Below, in pieces: positions 1 through 4,994 of a stretch of 5,495 nt of DNA. The translations under genes and the position numbers were made by a program. The stretch covers positions 1 through 5,495 of the forward strand of contig JALURH010000055.1 in assembly GCA_027017025.1 (NCBI GenBank), read 5' to 3'. The notes under the pieces are model-generated. The model was given only the letters and a program-made list of their open reading frames with translations, had not been told where the DNA came from and made no database searches. This stretch comes from Thermofilaceae archaeon (GTDB lineage: Archaea > Thermoproteota > Thermoprotei > Thermofilales > Thermofilaceae). The stretch's first letter is position 1, and every line of letters begins with the position of its first letter.

Positions 1-400
1 CAAGTAATGCTCTAGCACGCCTAACACGCTCCTCACGAGGCACACCAGCAAAAATCATAGGAAGCATAACGTTCTCAAGAGCAGTAAGAACAGGAATAAG
101 ATTAAACGTCTGAAAAATATAACCAATTTTCCTAGCTCTTAACCAAGCTAACTCGTATGCATCTAATCTACTAATATCTACTTCATCTATGAAAACCTTC
201 CCCCTAGTAGGTCTATCTAACCCTCCTATCATGTTGAATAACGTTGTTTTGCCACTACCACTTGGACCCATAATAGATACGTATTCGCCCCGTCTTATTC
301 GAAGATTAACTCCATCGAGAGCCTTCACTATGTAGCTTCCCATCCGGTAATACTTAGCCAAGTCTTCGGTTTCAACGGTGTATTCATAATGTAGCGACAT
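1..400 (-). CDS. ABC transporter ATP-binding protein, MacB/LolD type (3' part outside window)
   Basis: This is the nucleotide-binding subunit of an ABC transporter, which hydrolyses ATP on the cytoplasmic face to drive the permease encoded just upstream. Only the first 133 residues are in the window. The Walker A motif GPSGSGKTT is at residues 45-53 and the Q-loop (YIFQTFNLIP) is at about 94-103, with Q97 the loop glutamine. The stretch GGLDRPTRG at 59-67 is typical of the MacB/LolD/FtsE subfamily. The signature motif, Walker B and H-loop would lie beyond the left edge, so an intact catalytic site cannot be confirmed. The ATG at 400 follows an AGGTG ribosome binding site with 6-nt spacing, and the gene starts 17 bp after the permease stop, so the two are probably co-transcribed. 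The substrate cannot be read from the sequence. The family call is secure. Confidence 0.95.
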   Translation of the reverse strand, partial: MSLHYEYTVETEDLAKYYRMGSYIVKALDGVNLRIRRGEYVSIMGPSGSGKTTLFNMIGGLDRPTRGKVFIDEVDISRLDAYELAWLRARKIGYIFQTFNLIPVLTALENVMLPMIFAGVPREERVRRARALL

Positions 401-406
401 GTTATA

Positions 407-411
407 CACCT
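407..411 (-). promoter_or_regulatory. Ribosome binding site of the ABC ATPase
   Basis: AGGTG on the minus strand lies 6 nt before the ATG at 400. It supports that start and internal (non-leaderless) translation of the second gene of the transporter operon. Confidence 0.6.
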
Positions 412-417
412 TTAAAT

Positions 418-1074
418 CTAAATCTCATATCTAAGCGCTTCAGCGGGATTTAACTTTGCCGCATAATATGCTGGGTACAATGTAGCGGCAAGGCTGAGAA
501 ATATAGCTAAGATCATACTGAGTACGAACAGAGCTATTCCTACTGGTAATATTGCTCCTAAAGGAACTGAAGGATTAATGGATGCTAGTACAGCAGATGC
601 TCGTCCGATACCTATGCTTGGGTTCATTGATGCATAAATTAGAGAAGCTATTAAACCGCCAATGTACCCTGCAAGACCGCCAACCCCGCCTATTATTATG
701 GCTTCTAGAAGAAATAACTCCAAGATGTGTCTATCTAGTGCACCTAGCGTCTTATAAGTTCCTATCTCTTTGTATCTTTCAGCTACAGCTATTAGCATAC
801 TGTTAGTTATACCTACTCCACATACTAATAATGATATAAAGAGTAACCAATACATGTATGATACAGCACCCTCAGTTTCCCCGCCTATGGCTAGTTGGAA
901 AGATGACATTGCTAATAGTGATACCAGAAAAGCTATACCGAGGACCACGGAGGCAGCGGTTATAACAGCCCGTATAAAACGTTTTCTGATATTTTCAAGA
1001 CTAATACGGAGTGCTTCAGATAAAGGGAATCTTATCTCGCCAACCTCCCAAGTTCCTGTAATGCTTGGTGTCAC
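418..1074 (-). CDS. Short FtsX/MacB-type ABC transporter permease
   Basis: This 218-residue membrane protein is the probable permease partner of the ATPase that follows it. Four hydrophobic segments are visible at about 35-58, 72-96, 116-147 and 171-200. After segment 2 comes a coupling-helix region of FtsX type (AVAERYKEIGTYKTLGA, residues 96-112), and the protein ends with the family's usual cytoplasmic tail (YPAYYAAKLNPAEALRYE, 200-217). MacB-like permeases normally carry a large extracytoplasmic domain between segments 1 and 2. Here only about a dozen residues separate them, so the protein is roughly half the usual length. There is no sign of a frameshift: one open frame contains both conserved ends. 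The start is a GTG preceded by GAGGTGAT, and a stop codon lies in frame at 1114-1116 with no ATG between. Family is confident; the transported substrate is unknown. It could work as a homodimer, or with a separate extracytoplasmic protein encoded outside the window. Confidence 0.9.
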   Translation of the reverse strand: MTPSITGTWEVGEIRFPLSEALRISLENIRKRFIRAVITAASVVLGIAFLVSLLAMSSFQLAIGGETEGAVSYMYWLLFISLLVCGVGITNSMLIAVAERYKEIGTYKTLGALDRHILELFLLEAIIIGGVGGLAGYIGGLIASLIYASMNPSIGIGRASAVLASINPSVPLGAILPVGIALFVLSMILAIFLSLAATLYPAYYAAKLNPAEALRYEI

Positions 1075-1077
1075 TAA

Positions 1078-1085
1078 ATCACCTC
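1078..1085 (-). promoter_or_regulatory. Ribosome binding site of the permease
   Basis: GAGGTGAT on the minus strand ends 3 nt before the GTG at 1074. It is a strong match to the archaeal 16S rRNA 3' end and decides in favour of the non-ATG start. Confidence 0.6.
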
Positions 1086-1114
1086 GAGGCGGTTCTTTAA
1101 AAATACATATACGC

Positions 1115-1124
1115 TAAATATATA
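1115..1124 (-). promoter_or_regulatory. TATA box for the ABC transporter operon
   Basis: TATATATTTA on the minus strand is preceded by a purine-rich stretch (GAAAGAGC) resembling a BRE. Transcription would be expected to begin about 25 nt downstream, near 1095, giving a leader of about 20 nt that contains the GAGGTGAT ribosome binding site. This is inferred from spacing and motif only. Confidence 0.5.
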
Positions 1125-1214
1125 GCTCTTTCTACTTCGGAAAACTTATTATCTTTTAAGTTATGAAAATGCTTGCTTAAATTCTCGACTATTTTTTATA
1201 GTATTTAATCGTAA

Positions 1215-1232
1215 AACAAATAACAATTTGTT
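1215..1232. repeat. Small perfect inverted repeat (7-bp arms, 4-nt loop)
   Basis: AACAAAT at 1215-1221 and ATTTGTT at 1226-1232 are exact reverse complements around the loop AACA. At this AT content a 7-bp palindrome can arise by chance. It lies about 30 bp upstream of the plus-strand TATA box, where an archaeal regulator could bind. No function is shown. Confidence 0.35.
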
Positions 1233-1248
1233 AAAACTAGTTTCTTGG

Positions 1249-1277
1249 TACTCATCTAGTCAATAAATTAATGAGTA
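1249..1277. promoter_or_regulatory. Inverted repeat bracketing the TATA box of the OB-fold operon
   Basis: TACTCAT at 1249-1255 and ATGAGTA at 1271-1277 are perfect reverse complements. Their centres are 22 bp apart, about two helical turns. Between them lies the TATA-like ATAAATTA. A dimeric regulator binding both arms would block TBP. Operator function is an inference from geometry. Confidence 0.35.
1263..1270 (+). promoter_or_regulatory. TATA-like element for the OB-fold / Elf1 / GGGP synthase operon
   Basis: ATAAATTA is centred 36 bp before the ATG at 1303. A start site about 26 nt downstream would fall near 1293 and leave a leader of about 10 nt. That agrees with the lack of a good ribosome binding site before this ATG, as is common for first genes of crenarchaeal operons. 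Confidence 0.45.
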
Positions 1278-1302
1278 GTTAGTCTTATACTTCGTAGTAG
1301 AG

Positions 1303-2730
1303 ATGTCCGGTGCTAGGTATATAATCGACTTAATACTAAAGTCCCGTCCCGAATTATCCTATGAAGAAGTTATCAATATGATAAAGAAACGAGTAGAGGA
1401 ACTTGGTGGTCTAATAGAGGAAGATGCTGCCGCTATGATCGTAGCAAAGGAGCTTGGCATCACTATTCCACGTAAAAACATAGTTTTAACCTCTGGTAAG
1501 TTTAGAATAGCGGATATAGTCCCTGGGTTAAGAGGTATTACTATAGTAGCACGAATACTTAAAGTACCTAATCTGAGATATCTTAGTGGAGAAAAAGTAG
1601 TGTTGAAAGTTTTAGTTGGAGATGATTCTGGCGTTATAAACCTAGTTCTATGGGGAAGAATTGCTAAAGAATTTTTTAATCAGTATAAACCAGGTGATGC
1701 CATACTTATAGAGAAAGGAATAGCTAAAAAATATAGAGGAAAGATAGAACTTTCGATAAATGATATATCGCAAATATCCAAGCTTGAAAATATAGAGGAA
1801 GAATATTTACCTAGCCTGGAAGAATTAGCCAAGAAATTTGACGTAGACGTAGTGAATATTCATGTCTCGAGAGTCTTTAAAGGAGAAGAAAATATTTGTA
1901 TTTATGGATGGTCTCCTAATTTAGGTAATGTAAAAGTAGTGATACCTATAGAACATTGGAGAGACTATTTTTTGCAGATAGAAGATAAACAGATTATTGT
2001 CCAAGGATTTAAGGTGGTACAAAGAGATAAAGCCCCTCATCTAATATTTTGTGGATCCAGCTCTAGATTTTTTCCACTAGAATTCAAGGCGGAGAGAAAA
2101 TATGTTCCACCTCGTTACAGAGATGATAGCGATAGTGGAGAGTATATAGTTGAAGGAATACCCTTAGCTATTATACCTTTTAAAAGGGGAGGAAGAGTGT
2201 TTATTTTCACTAATAATAAGCTTGTTAGAATGATAGTTTTTGATGAGAGAAGTTTAGTGACGTTCTATGATAAGTTATTTAAGCAGATAGTAATATGGGG
2301 TGTTATTTTAAGAAATAATGACCTTAGGCTTGATAGATGCTTTAGTATAGAAAATGTAGCTTCTCCCTCTAAAGACAGATTTTTAAAAGAAAAGAGAGTT
2401 AAAACCAAACTTAAGGGTACTGTAGGACACGTATTAGCAAAAGGAGCCCTTATATCGCTTGATCTGAAATTTAACTGTAGATTATCAAAACCACTCCTAA
2501 GTTTACTTCTAAGAGTAGATGATGGAACAGACCAGATTCTAGGGATATCAAATAATCCAGAGATTATAGAGAGGCTTCTGGGAATAGATAGACATGATAT
2601 ATGCGAATATCCTGAAAGTATTTTAGCGGAGATCATAGACTATTCTAAACATCAACTCTTAGGCCGCGAAATAACAATAGATGGTTATTTATTTAGGGAC
2701 CGGACAATGATACTTCTTAAAGTAGATTAA
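1303..2730 (+). CDS. RPA-like multi-OB-fold nucleic-acid binding protein
   Basis: This 475-residue protein resembles archaeal replication protein A, which coats single-stranded DNA during replication and repair. The N-terminal helical region (residues 18-54, including ELSYEEVINMIKKRVEELGG and AAAMIVAKELGI) and the first OB fold (about 66-158: IADIVPGLRG, VLVGDDSGVINLVLWG with W117, then GDAILIEKGIAKKYRGKIEL) match the archaeal RPA pattern well. Later segments look like further, more diverged OB modules at about 180-258, 280-352 and 368-474. The last contains RVDDGTDQILGI (404-415) and ends LLGREITIDGYLF. No CxxC zinc finger of the kind found near the C-terminus of euryarchaeal RPA41 is present. 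The ATG at 1303 is the only usual start after the in-frame stop at 1276-1278. It leads an operon with Elf1 (17-bp gap) and GGGP synthase. RNA binding or a repair role is possible instead of a true SSB role; module boundaries are estimates by eye. Confidence 0.82.
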   Translation: MSGARYIIDLILKSRPELSYEEVINMIKKRVEELGGLIEEDAAAMIVAKELGITIPRKNIVLTSGKFRIADIVPGLRGITIVARILKVPNLRYLSGEKVVLKVLVGDDSGVINLVLWGRIAKEFFNQYKPGDAILIEKGIAKKYRGKIELSINDISQISKLENIEEEYLPSLEELAKKFDVDVVNIHVSRVFKGEENICIYGWSPNLGNVKVVIPIEHWRDYFLQIEDKQIIVQGFKVVQRDKAPHLIFCGSSSRFFPLEFKAERKYVPPRYRDDSDSGEYIVEGIPLAIIPFKRGGRVFIFTNNKLVRMIVFDERSLVTFYDKLFKQIVIWGVILRNNDLRLDRCFSIENVASPSKDRFLKEKRVKTKLKGTVGHVLAKGALISLDLKFNCRLSKPLLSLLLRVDDGTDQILGISNNPEIIERLLGIDRHDICEYPESILAEIIDYSKHQLLGREITIDGYLFRDRTMILLKVD

Positions 2731-2736
2731 TGTATC

Positions 2737-2743
2737 GAGGTGG
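2737..2743 (+). promoter_or_regulatory. Ribosome binding site of the Elf1 gene
   Basis: GAGGTGG ends 4 nt before the ATG at 2748 and lies entirely in the 17-bp gap after the OB-fold gene. It is the clearest plus-strand ribosome binding site in the window. Confidence 0.65.
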
Positions 2744-2747
2744 CTAA

Positions 2748-3068
2748 ATGGGTAGGCGAAAAAGGAGAAGGAAGGTTGTACTAAAACCAAAAAGAAAATT
2801 ACCTACGGTATTCCAGTGTCCTAGCTGCGGTTATAACTCCGTTAGTGTTAGTATAAGAAAGAAAGATAAACTAGTGCTAGTCAAATGTTCAGTCTGCGGT
2901 CTACATTTAACATTCGATTATAATCCCTACTTAGTAGAGGTTGATTATTATAGCAAGTTTCTAGATTCATTTGAAAGAGGAGAAATAGTAGCACCTTCTC
3001 AAATTGAAGGTGTTGTAGGTGAAGAAGGGGAAAGTGAGAGAATATATTCTGAAGAAACTGAAACATGA
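2748..3068 (+). CDS. elf1: Elf1-type (ELOF1-like) transcription elongation factor, zinc ribbon
   Basis: This is a 106-residue archaeal relative of eukaryotic Elf1/ELOF1, a small zinc-ribbon protein that associates with elongating RNA polymerase. A strongly basic N-terminus (MGRRKRRRKV through about residue 17) is followed by a zinc ribbon with C24-x2-C27 and C47-x2-C50. Next comes a segment (YLVEVDYYSKFLDSFERGE, residues 61-79) that lines up with the conserved YLSEPVDVYSDWID region of eukaryotic Elf1. The order basic tail, Cx2C, Cx2C, VDxYS is diagnostic, unlike TFS or Spt4. Residues 80-106 form an acidic, low-complexity tail (GEEGESER, SEETET). The gene for GGGP synthase begins inside that tail, so its sequence is constrained in two frames. 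It is the middle gene of the OB-fold operon. Confidence 0.9.
   Translation: MGRRKRRRKVVLKPKRKLPTVFQCPSCGYNSVSVSIRKKDKLVLVKCSVCGLHLTFDYNPYLVEVDYYSKFLDSFERGEIVAPSQIEGVVGEEGESERIYSEETET
3006..3012 (+). promoter_or_regulatory. Ribosome binding site of GGGP synthase, inside the Elf1 coding sequence
   Basis: GAAGGTG lies 6 nt before the GTG at 3019 and within the Elf1 reading frame. It supports GTG 3019 as the start over the next in-frame GTG at 3034, which has only AGGGG at short spacing. Confidence 0.5.
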
Positions 3069-3780
3069 AGGAAGTATTCACATGACATTAATTGATCCAG
3101 AAAAAACTACTCCCGAAGAGGCCGGTAAGATAGCAGTAGAGGCAGAAGAAGCTGGTACATCAGCTATAATGGTTGGAGGAAGTATAGGAGTTTCAGAAAA
3201 AATGACAGACGACGTCGTTGTAGAGATAAAGGAAAAAACAAACCTACCTGTAATTTTATTTCCAGGAAGTCCAACAGCGCTAAGTAAGTACGCTGATGCT
3301 GTATGGTTTCTATCAGTGCTAAATTCACAAAACCCATATTTCATAACTGGTGCGCAAATGCAAGGAGCATTTATAGTAAAAAGGTATGGACTTGAAGTCT
3401 TGTCGCTAGGATACATAATATTGGGCACGGGTGGTACTGTATCTATAGTTAGTTATACACGTCCTCTACCTTTAGATAAGCCAGAGGTGGTTGCTGCTTA
3501 TGCATTAGCTGCAGAATACATGGGTTTTCAATTTATCTATCTCGAGGGGGGCTCCGGAGGAAAACCCGTACCTCAAAAAGTTATTTCCCTTGTTAAAAGA
3601 ACAATATCGATTCCCCTGGTGGTAGGTGGAGGAATAAGGACTCGAGTAGAAGCTAAAAAGGCCGCAGCTGCAGGAGCTGATATCATTGTAACAGGGACGA
3701 TTATTGAGGAAACAGATAATATTTATGATAAGCTCTCCGAGATAATCCGTGGAATAAAGGAAGGATATAATGTTCGTTGA
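3019..3780 (+). CDS. Geranylgeranylglyceryl phosphate synthase (GGGPS, EC 2.5.1.41)
   Basis: The enzyme joins sn-glycerol-1-phosphate to geranylgeranyl diphosphate, making the first ether bond of archaeal membrane lipids. It is a TIM-barrel prenyltransferase. At 253 residues it has the usual length. Visible landmarks are MTLIDPEK (22-29, with D26 the expected Mg-binding aspartate), MVGGSIGV (51-58), ILFPGS (79-84), WFLSVLNS (96-103), YLEGGSGG (174-181), VVGGGIRT (201-208) and GADIIVTGTIIE (219-230). The last three groups form the phosphate-binding part of the barrel. The long form with YLEGGSG fits group II enzymes of Thermoproteota and many Euryarchaea. The probable start is the GTG at 3019, with a ribosome binding site inside elf1 and a 50-nt overlap with it, so translation is likely coupled. 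GTG 3034 is the alternative start. The gene ends 12 bp from the convergent Sec61-beta gene. Confidence 0.95.
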   Translation: MKKGKVREYILKKLKHEGSIHMTLIDPEKTTPEEAGKIAVEAEEAGTSAIMVGGSIGVSEKMTDDVVVEIKEKTNLPVILFPGSPTALSKYADAVWFLSVLNSQNPYFITGAQMQGAFIVKRYGLEVLSLGYIILGTGGTVSIVSYTRPLPLDKPEVVAAYALAAEYMGFQFIYLEGGSGGKPVPQKVISLVKRTISIPLVVGGGIRTRVEAKKAAAAGADIIVTGTIIEETDNIYDKLSEIIRGIKEGYNVR

Positions 3781-3792
3781 TACTGTACTAGG

Positions 3793-3987
3793 CTAGGGAG
3801 AAAATAATCCGAGGTGAGCCATTAGAACTATTACAGCTATCAAAAAAGCTGATATCACTACTATCTCAGGCCTAATCTTTATTCCTCCCACTTCTTCTTC
3901 AAAAAATGTCATAAGCCCAGCAGCGGATAATGGAGGTGGTGCCCTCTCCCTTTCCTTCTTCTTTTTCCTCGACTTTTTCCTAGCCAT
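3793..3987 (-). CDS. secG: Preprotein translocase subunit Sec61-beta / archaeal SecG
   Basis: This 64-residue tail-anchored subunit belongs to the SecYE-beta protein-conducting channel in the cytoplasmic membrane. It shows the archaeal Sec61-beta layout. A cytosolic N-terminus contains a Lys/Arg-rich stretch (residues 3-15) and a PPPLSAAGLMTFFEEE segment (17-32). KIRPEIVV (37-44) then leads into one transmembrane helix at about 41-60, ending in GLFSP. The segment SAAGLMTFFEEE..IKIRPE is the family signature. I chose the ATG at 3987; the frame stays open to a GTG at 4011, but that would add eight residues not expected for the family. The ATG overlaps the last 8 nt of the ZPR1 gene, so the pair is probably translated from one transcript. 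A GGGG about 7 nt upstream is the only ribosome-binding-like sequence. Confidence 0.93.
   Translation of the reverse strand: MARKKSRKKKKERERAPPPLSAAGLMTFFEEEVGGIKIRPEIVVISAFLIAVIVLMAHLGLFSP
3951..3979 (+). terminator. Pyrimidine/T-rich tract, possible terminator for the GGGP synthase operon
   Basis: On the plus strand this stretch contains TTTCCTTCTTCTTTTT and, after CCTCGA, a second TTTTT. Archaeal termination is often driven by such T runs. The 12-bp gap after GGGP synthase contains none, and these are the first strong T runs downstream, about 170-200 nt past the stop. The tract exists because it is antisense to the Lys-rich codons of Sec61-beta, so a terminator role is only a suggestion. 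Confidence 0.25.
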
Positions 3988-4573
3988 AGTCAGACCCCAT
4001 CTCTGTTTCACCTTCTATAAGTTCTATTAATAATTTACCTTTATCGTTTGTCTTTATCTGGCTTAGCCCCTCTGGATCATCCACAACTATAGTGAAACCC
4101 TTCGGAAATAACAACACGTATTTAAGACTTTTCATTTTCTCTTCTGCTTTCTCCCGTTCCTCTCCTAATACAATAATCCTCTCTAAGGTTTCAATAAATC
4201 TAGCTATGATACCTTCTATATTCGTTATAAACATAGGCGCTTCAATACCTGGCTCTAGTTCAAGACCTAACTCAGGTATCTCTATTCTAGCAGTAGGAGA
4301 TCTTACGATCTTTGTTTGGAGATCCTTTTCCGTCTCAACTCTAAAATAAATTCTTACATGGCCCTTCCTCTCAATAGGTAAAATTTCGTTTTTCCTAAAT
4401 CCGCACTTTGAACAATGATGAGAAACCAACACAACCTTTCCTATATCGGGTGTAATATAATATACCTCTCTTACAACCATCTCTCCTCCACAGTAGGGGC
4501 ATCGTATTTTGAACTCTCCTACATTCCTGCCATATACTGTGATATCTTCAGTCATCTCTATTTCATTAACCAT
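3980..4573 (-). CDS. zpr1: ZPR1 zinc-finger domain protein
   Basis: This 197-residue protein is a single-unit archaeal ZPR1. Eukaryotic ZPR1 has two such units and binds and helps fold elongation factor eEF1A; an equivalent role with archaeal EF1A is an inference. The zinc finger has C25-x2-C28 (CPYCGG) and C54-x2-C57 (HHCSKCGF). The following beta-rich domain holds the family signature: RIYFRVETEKDLQTKIVRS, then ARIEIPELGLELEPG, then FITNIEGIIARF. The C-terminal part contains FTIVVDDPEGLSQI. The open frame extends 19 codons upstream through a region with no family similarity. ATG 4573 is preferred because a TATA-like element sits about 30 bp ahead, giving a nearly leaderless start; ATG 4555 (six codons later) is the alternative. 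It leads a two-gene unit with Sec61-beta (8-nt overlap) and diverges from the ZNRD2-like gene. Confidence 0.92.
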   Translation of the reverse strand: MVNEIEMTEDITVYGRNVGEFKIRCPYCGGEMVVREVYYITPDIGKVVLVSHHCSKCGFRKNEILPIERKGHVRIYFRVETEKDLQTKIVRSPTARIEIPELGLELEPGIEAPMFITNIEGIIARFIETLERIIVLGEEREKAEEKMKSLKYVLLFPKGFTIVVDDPEGLSQIKTNDKGKLLIELIEGETEMGSDYG

Positions 4574-4608
4574 ATTATATCCCAGGCATTTAAAGTATAG
4601 ATTAAAAA
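4573..4608. promoter_or_regulatory. Interlocked divergent promoters of ZPR1 and the ZNRD2-like gene
   Basis: Only 34 bp separate the two start codons (4573 minus, 4608 plus). A plus-strand TATA-like TATTATAT at 4573-4580 would start transcription near 4603, about 5 nt before ATG 4608. A minus-strand TTTTTAAT (4608-4601) would start near 4577, about 4 nt before ATG 4573. Each TATA element touches the other gene's start codon. CATTTAAAG at 4588-4596 is another TATA-like candidate in the middle; for the minus strand it would suit the alternative ZPR1 start at 4555. Neither gene has a good ribosome binding site, consistent with leaderless mRNAs. Confidence 0.45.
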
Positions 4609-4994
4609 TGAGCGGAGAGGGAGAGCTCATAAGGTATATGGCTTCACTCCTTAAATCAGGAGCTTCTATGCTTGATAAGTCATGTCCAACATGTAATGTT
4701 CCCCTATTTCGTCTAAAGAGTGGTGAAATAATATGTCCTAAGTGTGAGAAACGCTTTGTTTTCGTTGAAACAGATGAAGAAGAACTCGAGGTAAGAGGTA
4801 ACTTTATAATTCAATCACTAGAATATGCAGCAATCAATAAAATCAATACTTTAAAGGAGATGTTAGCTAGAATGAATAGTCTCGACGATATAGTTGAAAT
4901 AAGTGATGCCATACTTAGACTTCTACGTATTGTTGAATTGTCTAGATCAGTGAGAAAAAATGTCTTTACTAAGGAAACCACAAAGAAACAATAA
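4608..4994 (+). CDS. ZNRD2/SSSCA1 (Sjogren's autoantigen p27)-type zinc-ribbon protein
   Basis: This 128-residue protein belongs to the archaeal/eukaryotic family named after the Sjogren's syndrome/scleroderma autoantigen 1 (ZNRD2, p27). The N-terminal signature is clear: YMASLLKSGASMLDKSCPTC (residues 10-29), then PLFRLKSGEIICPKCEKRF (32-50). It has a zinc ribbon of C26-x2-C29 and C43-x2-C46. After an acidic linker (TDEEELEV) the C-terminal half, about residues 64-115, is predicted by eye to be mainly helical and is rich in Leu, Ile and Glu, perhaps a coiled coil or dimer interface. The molecular function of the archaeal proteins is not established. The ATG at 4608 is preferred over an upstream in-frame ATG at 4509, because the family motif begins a few residues after it and the extension would be antisense to ZPR1. 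Its 3' end overlaps the next gene by 35 nt. Confidence 0.88.
   Translation: MSGEGELIRYMASLLKSGASMLDKSCPTCNVPLFRLKSGEIICPKCEKRFVFVETDEEELEVRGNFIIQSLEYAAINKINTLKEMLARMNSLDDIVEISDAILRLLRIVELSRSVRKNVFTKETTKKQ

Larger units (their letters stand above)
1075..1302. other. Divergent intergenic region between transporter operon and OB-fold operon
   Basis: This 228-bp AT-rich spacer separates two divergent operons. It holds a TATA box for each direction, a 7-bp stem inverted repeat at 1215-1232, and a second 7-bp inverted repeat that brackets the plus-strand TATA box. A weaker 6-bp pair, AACTTA/TAAGTT, lies at 1143-1148 and 1157-1162. I saw no RNA gene and no plausible small ORF in it. Confidence 0.6.

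Noticed and set aside
770..1117. 115-codon open frame on the plus strand
   Set aside because: It lies antisense to the FtsX-type permease, has no recognisable domain, and the permease frame has clear family motifs at both ends.
2265..2636. 123-codon open frame on the minus strand
   Set aside because: It lies antisense to the C-terminal OB region. Its composition (Ser/Leu rich) looks like a reverse-frame shadow, and it has no ribosome binding site or promoter.
3078..3428. 116-codon open frame on the minus strand
   Set aside because: It is antisense to the best-conserved part of GGGP synthase and shows no family features.
3988..4011. Upstream GTG extension of Sec61-beta by eight residues
   Set aside because: The added residues are encoded wholly within the end of zpr1 and do not resemble Sec61-beta N-termini. 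The ATG at 3987 gives a normal length.
4412..4430. ATGATGA sequence considered as the C box of a C/D guide RNA
   Set aside because: No CTGA D or D' box follows at a usual distance, and the sequence lies inside the ZPR1 zinc-finger coding region.
4509..4607. N-terminal extension of the ZNRD2-like protein by 33 codons, resembling a signal peptide
   Set aside because: The hydrophobic look comes from the antisense of the ZPR1 N-terminus. The family motif begins just after ATG 4608, and a cytosolic zinc-ribbon protein needs no signal peptide.
4574..4630. N-terminal extension of ZPR1 by 19 codons
   Set aside because: It would read through the divergent promoter and into the ZNRD2-like coding sequence, and it has no ZPR1 similarity.
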